The translations under genes were made by a program, and so were the position numbers. A stretch of DNA of 6,580 bases, from assembly GCA_045590935.1 (NCBI GenBank), contig JAZNSA010000011.1, positions 1 through 6,580 on the forward strand, read 5' to 3'. The notes under the pieces were generated by a model, which had not been told where the DNA came from, ran no database searches, and saw only the letters and a list, made by a program, of their open reading frames with translations. This DNA comes from CAKSHP01 sp045590935. GTDB taxonomy: Bacteria; Bacillota; Clostridia; UBA1381; UMGS1253. This document shows, piece by piece, positions 1 to 6,580 of the stretch (the first letter of the stretch is position 1; the number at the start of each line of letters is the position of its first letter).

Positions 1-127
1 GCTTTTAATCAACATAATCAACTTTTCGCAAATAATTACATATTAACATTAAAATCTTTTTGAGATTTCAACGAAAAAGTCGATTTAACAGAATATTGAA
101 TTAGGGATTTAAATTGTTTTTTTATAC

Positions 128-166
128 AAAAACCTGCCTGATGCAGATTTTCTTCTGCTCAGACAG
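128..166 (-). terminator. Intrinsic terminator of the trxA-SLH protease operon
   Basis: Read on the minus strand, this hairpin starts 6 bases after the stop codon of the SLH protease gene. The arms are CTGTCTGAGCAGA (166-154) and TCTGCATCAGGCAG (147-134), with a 6-base A-rich loop. They pair over 13 positions, with one G-U pair and one single-base bulge. A run of five T (132-128) follows after one G. Stem, short loop and T-tract together fit a Rho-independent terminator and close the transcription unit that begins at the trxA promoter. Confidence 0.85.
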
Positions 167-172
167 CTTCTC

Positions 173-1783
173 TTATTTATAATAATATACAATAACTGTA
201 TTCTTCGTTTGTATGTCATATTCTATTAGGACAACATCTACCCAATTTGTATAAATCATTGATAATACGCCATTAAAATTCATTTGTCGTTGCCTATAAA
301 ACCCCTGCTGTTCCAAAGCCGACATATACCTTACAATTCCGTCAACATCGCTTATATAAAAACGCTTTACCAGCTCATCTGTATATTCAAAGGCTTTCGA
401 CTCACCAACCCCATTTAACAGACCAAAATCTATAATATTTTCATTATCGCTATACCCTTTGACACTTCCTACGTTGCTTTGCACATCTCCCGGTTTCCGA
501 CCCGTCGCAAGCTCATACAGAGTTATATTTTTATCTCTTTTGATTTTTGAAATTTCGTTTGACGGTATCGCCAAATTAAGATTTTGACCGTCTCCGTAAA
601 ACGCACTTGAAATTCCAATGACCTCACAGTTTTCATTAAGCACAGCCCCGCCACTGCTTCCATGTGAAATAGGCGCAGTAATCTGAATATATGACAAATC
701 ATCAATAATTCTGTTCGTGTTTGAAACTACACCTGTAGAAAATGTATTTTCAAGCCCGAGAGGACTTCCAATACAAAAAACATCCTCTCCTGAAACAACC
801 GCATCAGAATTTCCCAATTTTAAGAAGTTAAATCCTTCTCCCGAAATCTTTAATATTGCAATATCTCTTTCCTTATCATATCCCAAAACATTTTCAACGT
901 CATACTCATCGCCGCCGACAAGCTTAATTTTTGCGTTGTACCCGCCTTCTATAACATGATAATTAGTTACGCAAACTCCGCTCTCGGATATAAAAAAGCC
1001 GCTTCCCGATGACATTGCTCTATTATTTCTGTCGTAAATTTCAATATAGAAAACGGCGTTTGATGCCATTTTTGAAATTTCAACAGAATTGTATTTCTCA
1101 TCAACAACAGCCGATTGTTTTTCCTTAAGCTCAACATTTATACGCAAATTCGGATTTATAATTCTGCCCAGCATTGCGCAAACCTCGCACCTCGTTATAT
1201 ACTCTTTTGGCAAAAAGCTTCCATAATCATCCTTCCCTGCCAAAACCCCCGCGCGATAAAGCAAAAGTATTTCATTATAAAACCTATCCGTTGAAAAAAC
1301 GTCGGGCAAGCTTGAAATCTTAGGATTAATATTTTTAAGCTCCTTAAAGCTTATGCTCCGCGCAAGAATATACGCAACCTGCTCGCGCGTTGCGGGATAC
1401 TCTAAGCCTGTAAGGCGAAAATCATCCTCAATAATAGTTTTCTTTTTAGCGTAGCTTACATACGCCTCGTACCATTCTTCCCCAATGCTCAAATCAATAC
1501 TTTCGTTTTCATAAATCATATTAAGCTTTGCACCAAAAGCAATCGCCTCAGCCAAACTAACAGGCTCATAAGGTGCAAACTCATTTTCACTGATTCCGTC
1601 AGTTATTTTATATTCAAAAACCTCTGCAACGCTGTTAAAAAACCAATCATCTTCACGTATATCGGAAAAGTTATTTGAATATATTCGCTCTTTTTTAAAA
1701 TTATTAATACTGCCCTCTGCTGCCGCTGAAAATGTAATCGTAAAAGAAAACAACATACAAAGCGCCACAATAACCCTTTTCAA
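173..1783 (-). CDS. Secreted SLH-domain protein with HtrA-like trypsin-fold serine protease domain
   Basis: This is a predicted exported, wall-attached serine protease of 536 residues. Residues 1 to about 22 form a Sec signal peptide: MKR, a hydrophobic core, then an AAA-E cleavage region. Three SLH repeats follow at about 38-90, 100-145 and 159-210; this family binds secondary cell wall polymers. From about 238 to 417 comes a trypsin-like domain of the HtrA/DegP (S1C) type. Its apparent triad is His276 (TNYHVI), Asp307 (RDIAILK) and Ser377 (HGSSGGAV, a variant of GNSGGP). HtrA proteins usually carry PDZ domains, but none is seen here. The last 110 or so residues are a mixed hydrophilic domain I do not recognise. 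I chose the TTG at 1783 because GGGGAGGG lies just upstream; a further in-frame TTG at 1801 would add six residues but has no ribosome binding site. The gene follows trxA by 27 bases and is probably co-transcribed with it. The domain calls are secure; the substrate is unknown. Confidence 0.88.
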   Translation of the reverse strand: MKRVIVALCMLFSFTITFSAAAEGSINNFKKERIYSNNFSDIREDDWFFNSVAEVFEYKITDGISENEFAPYEPVSLAEAIAFGAKLNMIYENESIDLSIGEEWYEAYVSYAKKKTIIEDDFRLTGLEYPATREQVAYILARSISFKELKNINPKISSLPDVFSTDRFYNEILLLYRAGVLAGKDDYGSFLPKEYITRCEVCAMLGRIINPNLRINVELKEKQSAVVDEKYNSVEISKMASNAVFYIEIYDRNNRAMSSGSGFFISESGVCVTNYHVIEGGYNAKIKLVGGDEYDVENVLGYDKERDIAILKISGEGFNFLKLGNSDAVVSGEDVFCIGSPLGLENTFSTGVVSNTNRIIDDLSYIQITAPISHGSSGGAVLNENCEVIGISSAFYGDGQNLNLAIPSNEISKIKRDKNITLYELATGRKPGDVQSNVGSVKGYSDNENIIDFGLLNGVGESKAFEYTDELVKRFYISDVDGIVRYMSALEQQGFYRQRQMNFNGVLSMIYTNWVDVVLIEYDIQTKNTVIVYYYK

Positions 1784-1789
1784 GCTAAG

Positions 1790-1797
1790 CCCTCCCC
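1790..1797 (-). promoter_or_regulatory. Ribosome binding site that fixes a TTG start
   Basis: The minus strand reads GGGGAGGG, a strong Shine-Dalgarno sequence, followed by six bases and the TTG at 1783. It lies downstream of the alternative TTG at 1801 and so cannot serve that codon. It therefore supports the shorter protein, whose N-terminus (MKRVIVALC...) is also a more typical signal peptide start. Confidence 0.8.
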
Positions 1798-1810
1798 GCA
1801 AAAAATTTCA

Positions 1811-2131
1811 TTAAAGATTTTGCTCAATAAGCTCTGCGTATTCTGCCTTATTTCTTACTCCGACAAGCTTTGCCACCATTTCTCCGCCCTTAAAAAGCAT
1901 AATCGTAGGAATGCTCATAATCTTATGTTCCATCGCTTTTTCTGAGTTTTCATCAATGTTCACCTTGCAAATTTTAATTTTCCCATCAAATTCGTTTCCA
2001 AGCTCCTCTAAAATAGGTGTTACCATTGCACATGGACCGCACCACGTTGCCCAAAAATCAACAAGCGTTAAAATATCGCTTTTTAAAACTTCTGCCTCAA
2101 AGCTTTCGTTTGTAACTGTTTTTATTTCCAT
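1811..2131 (-). CDS. trxA: Thioredoxin
   Basis: This 106-residue protein has the usual length of a single-domain cytoplasmic thioredoxin, the dithiol reductant that keeps protein disulfides reduced with electrons from thioredoxin reductase. The active site is WCGPC at residues 30-34 (Cys31 and Cys34), preceded by VDFWAT. The conserved cis-proline is Pro75 in SIPTIMLF, and the GG turn expected after the last core strands is at 82-83. There is no signal peptide. The ATG at 2131 has a strong AAGGAG site (2147-2142) ten bases upstream. A consensus promoter lies about 90 bases upstream, and the SLH protease gene follows by 27 bases, so trxA is the first gene of a two-gene operon. No thioredoxin reductase gene is present in the window. 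Confidence 0.97.
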   Translation of the reverse strand: MEIKTVTNESFEAEVLKSDILTLVDFWATWCGPCAMVTPILEELGNEFDGKIKICKVNIDENSEKAMEHKIMSIPTIMLFKGGEMVAKLVGVRNKAEYAELIEQNL

Positions 2132-2217
2132 ATTCTGAAATCTCCTTTTCTTAAATGTTTATTTTAATATTTTTATCAAATTATTTTTTGTTATACTTTA
2201 AATTTCACCTTAAACAC

Positions 2218-2246
2218 ATTATAATTTTAACAAATAAAAATGTCAA
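2218..2246 (-). promoter_or_regulatory. Consensus sigma-A promoter for trxA and the SLH protease gene
   Basis: On the minus strand there is TTGACA at 2246-2241 and TATAAT at 2223-2218, separated by exactly 17 bases. Both hexamers match the vegetative consensus perfectly. Transcription should begin near 2211, giving an untranslated leader of about 80 A/T-rich bases before the trxA start. The -35 box begins 23 bases after the recN stop. I see no terminator hairpin between recN and this promoter, so recN transcripts may also read into trxA. Confidence 0.88.
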
Positions 2247-2269
2247 TACAATTAACATTACATTAAATA

Positions 2270-3937
2270 TTATTTTACATTTTTGTCAATCATTTCCCTT
2301 GCCGTAGTTGTTACGCTCTCTGAAATATTGCTTCCGCCTATAATTCTTGCAAGCTCCAATACACGCTCATCATATTCTAATTCTTCAACCCTTGTAGAAT
2401 ACATCATATCCTTGCCTTCCTCTTTAAGTATTCGGATATGATTTGCAGCTTTTGCGGCAATTTGAGCAAGATGAGTTATGCAAATAACCTGCTTGTGGCA
2501 AGATAAGCTGCGAAGCTTCTCACCAACAGCCTCAGCACTTATTCCTGATACACCTGTATCTATTTCGTCAAATATCAAAGTAGGGCAATCGTCAGCCTCC
2601 GATAAAACATATTTAATCGCAAGCATTATTCTGCTAAGCTCACCGCCTGAGGCAATTTTTTCCATAGCCCTCATTTCGCCTTTTCCTGCCGTACAAATCA
2701 AAAACTCTGCTTCCTCAGTGCCTTTTTTCAAAAGCTCCGTTTCTCTAAGTGAAATTTCAAATTTAACATTTTTCATATTCAAATCGCCAAGCGCAATTGA
2801 TATTTCTTTTTCTAAAATCGCCTTATGCTTTTTTCTAAGCTTTGTTATCTCGCTTGCAGCAGAAAGAGCCTCATTTTTAGCATTTTGCATTTTTTCAAAA
2901 GCAGCATTGCAGTCAGCCGCCGAAAGAGCTTCAAGCTTTTCACTCACCTCAATAAGATACTCTTCAAACTCATCGGACTCTTTTTTGTATTTGCGCTTCA
3001 AATCCAAAATAAGCCCTAGCCTTTCATCTACCTCACGAAGCGAATTTTCATCCAAATCAAGGTTATCCTTGAAATTTCTAAACGTCTTGCAAATGTCCTT
3101 AATCATAACAAGACATTCCCCAAGACCTTCACAAGCGCCCTCAAGCTCCCTAACACCGCCTACAACACCATCCGAAAGCCGCTCTGCTCCCGAAAGCATA
3201 TCATAAGCATTTTCTTCGCCATCATATAAAATCTCGCAAATATTTGAAAGTGCAACAAAAATATCCTTTCCATTTGCTAAAATTTCCTGTCTCTCACTAA
3301 GCTCAAGCTCCTCGCCACGATATATCGCAGCCTCCTCAAGCTCCTCTTTTACAAACGAAAGATATTTTATCTCTTTTTCTATTTCCTCGCTGTTTTTAAA
3401 AATTGCTTCATACTCCGCAAGAAGCCTTTTGTATTCATCATATTTCTTTGCAAAATCTAAATATAGCTTTTCTCCCTCATGAAATTTTATGTAATTATCC
3501 AAAATATCCGTATGATATTTTTTTGAAAGAAGCTTTTGATTATCCTGTTGCCCGTGAATGTTGATAAGCTCTGCACCAAGGCTTTTCAAAAATGTCGCAG
3601 AAACGCTTACCCCATTTATCTTGCAAACGCTTTTTCCCTCGCTGCTAAGGCTTCTTGTAACAAAAAGCTCCCCATCAAAATCAAATATTCCTTCATCTTC
3701 AAGCATCAAACGCACCTTTTCACTGTCGGTTAAAAAGCACGCCTCACAAACGGAAGACTTTTTCCCGTGTCTGACGAGAGTTTTGTCCGTTCTGTTGCCC
3801 AAAATCATATTAATTGAATCTATAAGCACAGATTTTCCCGCACCTGTTTCGCCTGTTAAAACAGTAAAACCGTTTTTTAATTCCACGCTTTGCCCCTCTA
3901 TTACTGCAAGATTTGAGATATTTAAACTTTTAAGCAT
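2270..3937 (-). CDS. recN: DNA repair protein RecN
   Basis: RecN is a cytoplasmic SMC-like ATPase recruited early to double-strand breaks in recombinational repair. The 555 residues match the usual family length. The N-terminal ATPase half carries the Walker A motif GETGAGKS (29-36) and the Q-loop region HGQQDNQ (128-134). A Glu/Lys-rich coiled-coil region spans about 150-380. The C-terminal half has the ABC signature ASGGELS (429-435), Walker B TLIFDEID (453-460) and the switch histidine in THLAQ (489). All ATPase motifs are intact. The ATG at 3937 gives the typical RecN start (MLKSLNISNLAVIEG); its Shine-Dalgarno is weak, with only AGGT about 12 bases upstream. The gene has its own promoter and is separated from carB-dapF by a terminator. 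I saw no LexA-type operator upstream, so SOS control is not supported by the sequence. Confidence 0.97.
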   Translation of the reverse strand: MLKSLNISNLAVIEGQSVELKNGFTVLTGETGAGKSVLIDSINMILGNRTDKTLVRHGKKSSVCEACFLTDSEKVRLMLEDEGIFDFDGELFVTRSLSSEGKSVCKINGVSVSATFLKSLGAELINIHGQQDNQKLLSKKYHTDILDNYIKFHEGEKLYLDFAKKYDEYKRLLAEYEAIFKNSEEIEKEIKYLSFVKEELEEAAIYRGEELELSERQEILANGKDIFVALSNICEILYDGEENAYDMLSGAERLSDGVVGGVRELEGACEGLGECLVMIKDICKTFRNFKDNLDLDENSLREVDERLGLILDLKRKYKKESDEFEEYLIEVSEKLEALSAADCNAAFEKMQNAKNEALSAASEITKLRKKHKAILEKEISIALGDLNMKNVKFEISLRETELLKKGTEEAEFLICTAGKGEMRAMEKIASGGELSRIMLAIKYVLSEADDCPTLIFDEIDTGVSGISAEAVGEKLRSLSCHKQVICITHLAQIAAKAANHIRILKEEGKDMMYSTRVEELEYDERVLELARIIGGSNISESVTTTAREMIDKNVK

Positions 3938-3975
3938 ACAAAATCACTACCTAATTATAATTTATATTTATATTA

Positions 3976-4004
3976 ATTATATCACGCAGGCTCTAATCGG
4001 TCAA
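3976..4004 (-). promoter_or_regulatory. Sigma-A promoter for recN
   Basis: The minus strand reads TTGACC at 4004-3999 and TATAAT at 3981-3976 with a 17-base spacer. This is one mismatch from the vegetative consensus. Transcription should start near 3969, leaving a leader of about 32 bases before the recN ATG. It lies just downstream of the intergenic repeat, so recN has its own promoter independent of carB-dapF. Confidence 0.85.
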
Positions 4005-4079
4005 TATTTTGCACGCACTTTTTAAAATAAATATCTTCCCCTCCTCAAATGAGAAGCAAAAAAAAGCACAAGCCCAAAT

Positions 4080-4203
4080 GCCACCCTTGCCTAAAGAGGG
4101 GGGACAGAATTGCGCAGCAATTCAGGGGGGATTTTTATATTATTATGAATTTTTTGAATCCCTCAGTCGCCTTCGGCGCCAGCTCGCTTTAGGCAAGTGA
4201 GCC
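4080..4203. repeat. Structured inverted-repeat element, MITE/REP-like
   Basis: The outer arms are CTTGCCTAAAG (4086-4096) and CTTTAGGCAAG (4187-4197), a perfect 11-base inverted repeat. It extends to 17 bases with 14 matches (4080-4096 against 4187-4203). Inside are two smaller stems: GAATTGC/GCAATTC with a 3-base loop (4107-4123), flanked on each side by a run of six G, and CGCC/GGCG with a TTC loop (4168-4178). The centre is A/T-rich. There is no coding capacity, and I could not define target-site duplications. The layout resembles dispersed palindromic repeats common between genes in clostridial genomes, but only one copy is in this window, so dispersal is inferred. Confidence 0.65.
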
Positions 4204-4251
4204 GAACCCCCCCCCGCAAATTCAGGCTTAATTATTCATTTCTTTCGTTAT

Positions 4252-4290
4252 AAAAAAACACGCTCCGATTTAAAAATTAAACCGAAACGT
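4252..4290 (-). terminator. Intrinsic terminator of carB-dapF
   Basis: On the minus strand, arms ACGTTTCGGTTTAA (4290-4277) and TTAAATCGGAGCGT (4273-4260) pair over 14 positions, three of them G-U, around a TTT loop. One base later comes a run of seven T (4258-4252). It lies about 30 bases after the fusion gene's stop codon and is a strong Rho-independent terminator candidate. It separates carB-dapF transcription from recN. Confidence 0.9.
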
Positions 4291-4322
4291 ATTTTTCTAT
4301 TATTTTTTATCGCTATCAATTA

Positions 4323-6580
4323 TTACAAAACAACGCTTCCGTCGAAAACGTTAACTGCTTCACCTGTCATTAAAACGCCGTCATCTGTATACTTAATAAT
4401 CAAATCGCCGCCTGTAAGCTTAACTGTTATATCTTCACCCTTAGAGCAAAGTCCATTTTCAACTGCCGCAACAGCCGCCGCACAAGCACCCGTTCCGCAA
4501 GCCCACGTTTCGCCGTTTCCTCTCTCCCAAACACGCATAATAAGAGTATGGTCATCAACAACCTTAACAAACTCCGTATTTACTTTCTCAGGGAATAGTT
4601 CGCTGTTTTCAAACTTCGGACCAACCTTTTCAATATCAAGAGTTTCAACATCCTTTGTAAACACAACGCAATGCGGATTTCCAATAGATACGCAAGTTAT
4701 ATTATATGTTCTGTCGCCAATTTCGACAGGTCTTCCAACAACAACCTCGCCCTGCAATTTAACAGGAATTTTGTTTGGCTCTAAAATAGCCTTACCCATA
4801 TCAACCTGAGCCGAAACAACCTGGTCGTTTTGCTTAAATAGCTTAACCGTTTTAATTCCGCTTAGCGTTTCAATTGTTACAACATCCTTTGAAACTATTT
4901 TATGGTCGTGCAAATACTTTCCTACGCAACGAATTGCATTTCCCGACATTGCTCCCTCGCTTCCGTCAAGGTTAAACATACGCATCTTCGCATCTGCAAC
5001 CTCTGACGGACAAATCAAAACAACTCCGTCGCCGCCAATGCTGAAATGGCGGTCTGAGCAACGAATTGCCAAGCCCTCAGGATTATCAATCTTCTGCTCA
5101 AAGCAGTTAAAATATATATAATCGTTACCGCAAGCCTGCATCTTTGTAAAGTTGAGCTTCATTTTGTCCGTTCTCATATTATTTATATCAACAAGCTCTG
5201 TTGAAAAATCTGAATAACGGCTCAAAAGACTGTCTGCAATTGCATTAGCTGTATCAATTGAAGTCAGGCAAGGAATATTTCTTTCAACTGCCTTTCTTCT
5301 TATTTTAACGCTGTCTCTCGTTGGAATTCTACCCTTTGTAGACGTTGAAATAACATAGCTTAGCTTACCGCTTTCGATAAGATTTAGCGTATTATCTCCG
5401 CCCTCGTGTATCTTATTTACAGCCTTCGCCTTAATTCCCGAATCATTTAAAACCTTTGCGGTTCCTTTGGTTGAATAAATAGTAAAGCCCATAGCTTCAA
5501 ACTTTTTAGCAAGAGGCGCAATTTCTTTCTTATCGCTGTCCCTGACAGTTATAAACACGCCGCCGTGCTTCTTAAGCTTGTATCCGCTGGCAGACAGACC
5601 CTTATAAAGCGCTTCTTTAAGCGTTTGAGCAACGCCCAAAACCTCTCCCGTCGACTTCATTTCAGGTCCAAGGTGGCTATCAACATTAATAAGCTTTTCA
5701 AAGCTGAACACAGGAACCTTAACCGCAACATACGGCGAAATCTTGTAAAGTCCTGTTCCATATCCCATATCCGCAAGCTTCTCACCAAGCATTGCACGAG
5801 TTGCCAAATCAACCATTGGAACGCCCGTAACCTTGCTTATATATGGAACAGTTCTCGACGAACGAGGATTAACCTCAATAACATAAAGCTCGCCCTCATA
5901 AATTAAATACTGAATATTAACAAGTCCCAACGTTTTTAAGCCAAGTGCAAGGTTTTTCGTACACTCAATTATTCTGTCTCTCATATCGTCGCCAAGATTA
6001 AATGCAGGATAAACAGCAATTGAATCGCCCGAATGTATTCCCGCACGCTCAATATGCTCCATAATACCAGGAATCAAAATTTCCTCGCCGTCGCAAATTG
6101 CATCAACCTCAAGCTCAAGTCCCATAAGATATTTATCAATCAAAACAGGGTTTGTTATATTCTGCGCAAGAATTATTGCCATATACTCCTTGATGTCCTC
6201 GTCGGAAAAGGCAATAATCATATTCTGCCCACCCAAAACATACGACGGGCGCATCAAAACAGGGTAACCAACTTTTCTTGCAACGTCTAACGCTTCTTCG
6301 CAAGTCATAACAGTAAAGCCATTAGGTCTTTTAATTTTAAGCTCCTCTAAAAGCTCGTCAAAGCGTTCTCTATCCTCTGCCATATCAATACTATCGGCAG
6401 ACGTTCCCAAAATATTCATTCCAAGCCCATTTAAATAGTGTGTAAGCTTAATTGCAGTCTGTCCGCCAAACGCAACAACAACTCCCCAAGGCTTTTCAGT
6501 TTGAATAATGCTATAAACATCCTCTTTTGTAAGAGGCTCAAAGTACAATCTGTCCGCCGTATCAAAGTCTGTCGAAACGG
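4323..6580 (-). CDS. carB-dapF: Carbamoyl-phosphate synthase large subunit fused to diaminopimelate epimerase domain (5' end outside window)
   Basis: The frame is open to the window edge; 751 complete codons are visible and the start lies outside. The first visible residues, VSTDFDTADRLYFEP, match the middle of CarB, so roughly the first 580 residues of a normal CarB (about 1070) are missing. Present are the second ATP-grasp half (carbamate kinase step), with RPSYVLGGQN at about 110-119, MEHIERAGIHSGDS at 173-186 and the metal-binding IEVNPR at 234-239, then the MGS-like allosteric domain (about 335-460; KKHGG, STKGTAKVL, NKIHEGG). With the glutaminase subunit CarA, CarB makes carbamoyl phosphate for pyrimidines and arginine. 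In place of a stop, the frame runs through a short linker (DINNMRTDK) into a full 279-residue DapF domain. No ribosome binding site precedes the first DapF methionine (5162), so I infer one polypeptide. The TTG at 6548 is an internal leucine codon, not a start. Confidence 0.95.
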   Translation of the reverse strand, partial: VSTDFDTADRLYFEPLTKEDVYSIIQTEKPWGVVVAFGGQTAIKLTHYLNGLGMNILGTSADSIDMAEDRERFDELLEELKIKRPNGFTVMTCEEALDVARKVGYPVLMRPSYVLGGQNMIIAFSDEDIKEYMAIILAQNITNPVLIDKYLMGLELEVDAICDGEEILIPGIMEHIERAGIHSGDSIAVYPAFNLGDDMRDRIIECTKNLALGLKTLGLVNIQYLIYEGELYVIEVNPRSSRTVPYISKVTGVPMVDLATRAMLGEKLADMGYGTGLYKISPYVAVKVPVFSFEKLINVDSHLGPEMKSTGEVLGVAQTLKEALYKGLSASGYKLKKHGGVFITVRDSDKKEIAPLAKKFEAMGFTIYSTKGTAKVLNDSGIKAKAVNKIHEGGDNTLNLIESGKLSYVISTSTKGRIPTRDSVKIRRKAVERNIPCLTSIDTANAIADSLLSRYSDFSTELVDINNMRTDKMKLNFTKMQACGNDYIYFNCFEQKIDNPEGLAIRCSDRHFSIGGDGVVLICPSEVADAKMRMFNLDGSEGAMSGNAIRCVGKYLHDHKIVSKDVVTIETLSGIKTVKLFKQNDQVVSAQVDMGKAILEPNKIPVKLQGEVVVGRPVEIGDRTYNITCVSIGNPHCVVFTKDVETLDIEKVGPKFENSELFPEKVNTEFVKVVDDHTLIMRVWERGNGETWACGTGACAAAVAAVENGLCSKGEDITVKLTGGDLIIKYTDDGVLMTGEAVNVFDGSVVL
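4326..5162 (-). other. dapF: DapF-like domain of the fusion, first catalytic cysteine replaced by serine
   Basis: This domain has the full length of stand-alone DapF, which interconverts LL- and meso-diaminopimelate in the lysine and peptidoglycan pathway using two cysteines as acid/base pair. Counting from Met 5162, conserved elements are KMQACGNDY (7-15), GGDG (43-46), FNLDGSEG (63-70), GNPH (161-164), VNTEF (194-198) and ERGNGETWACGTGACA (213-228). The second catalytic cysteine is Cys222 (TGC, 4499-4497). The usual first motif CGNGxRC reads SGNAIRC here, with Ser73 encoded by TCG at 4946-4944; it aligns with the catalytic Cys73 of Haemophilus influenzae DapF. The domain is otherwise intact and in frame, so it does not look decayed. 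Activity may be altered, reduced, or directed to another amino acid. Confidence 0.85.

Larger units (their letters stand above)
3938..4322. other. Intergenic spacer between carB-dapF and recN
   Basis: This 385-base gap holds no convincing gene. From high to low coordinates it contains the carB-dapF terminator (4290-4252), a run of nine C (4207-4215), the inverted-repeat element (4203-4080), a run of eight A (4058-4065), and the recN promoter with its short leader (4004-3938). A 63-codon open frame crossing the repeat on the plus strand has no ribosome binding site and no recognisable product. Confidence 0.8.

Noticed and set aside
1..127. Promoter for a following minus-strand gene
   Set aside because: The stretch is A/T-rich, with a TTGAAA-like hexamer and a repeated AATCAAC (7-13 and 16-22), but no convincing -10 box at proper spacing and no coding start inside the window.
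1700..1783. Lipoprotein signal in the SLH protease
   Set aside because: The only early cysteine (VALC) lies inside the hydrophobic core and lacks the Gly/Ala/Ser expected just before a lipobox cysteine. An AAA-E signal peptidase I site follows instead.
2478..3206. Plus-strand open frame of 242 codons
   Set aside because: It is the antisense shadow of recN. The Ser-rich, low-complexity translation comes from reading the complement of the Glu/Lys/Leu coiled coil, and recN is intact on the other strand.
3938..4020. SOS operator in front of recN
   Set aside because: No GAAC-N4-GTTC or similar LexA box is visible around the recN promoter.
4009..4200. Plus-strand open frame of 63 codons
   Set aside because: It runs across the palindromic repeat and low-complexity bases, has no ribosome binding site and encodes nothing recognisable.
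5160..5162. Separate translation start for dapF
   Set aside because: An ATG is present at the right place, but no purine-rich ribosome binding site precedes it and no stop codon separates it from carB. A fusion is the simpler reading.
6546..6548. TTG as the start of a 741-residue protein
   Set aside because: The frame stays open upstream to the window edge and encodes VSTDFDTADR, a conserved CarB segment, so the TTG is an internal leucine codon.

Overview
The window reads as a low-GC Gram-positive anaerobe of the Clostridia type. The evidence is A/T-rich spacers, strong sigma-A-type promoters, purine-rich ribosome binding sites, an exported S-layer-homology (SLH) protein, and a DapF-type enzyme, which fits a meso-diaminopimelate cell wall. 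The taxon cannot be fixed more closely from the sequence. All four genes lie on the minus strand, so transcription runs from high to low coordinates.

Layout in transcription order: (1) 6580-4323, the 3' part of carB (carbamoyl-phosphate synthase large subunit), fused in frame to a complete dapF (diaminopimelate epimerase) domain. It is followed by a strong intrinsic terminator at 4290-4252. (2) A 385-base spacer that holds this terminator, a structured inverted-repeat element (about 4080-4203) and a near-consensus promoter (4004-3976) for the next gene. (3) recN (3937-2270), an SMC-like DNA repair ATPase. (4) A fully consensus sigma-A promoter (2246-2218) that starts a two-gene operon. This operon holds trxA (2131-1811) and, 27 bases later, a secreted protein with three SLH repeats and an HtrA-like trypsin-fold protease domain (1783-173, TTG start). 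It ends at an intrinsic terminator (166-128).

The genes form three transcription units of mostly housekeeping function: carbamoyl phosphate and lysine/peptidoglycan precursor synthesis, recombinational repair, and thiol redox plus a wall-attached protease. The most noteworthy point is the CarB-DapF fusion, whose DapF half has serine where the first catalytic cysteine is expected while the second catalytic cysteine is kept. The other points of interest are the SLH-protease with an unassigned C-terminal domain and the structured intergenic repeat. I see no phage, CRISPR, toxin-antitoxin or transposase genes.
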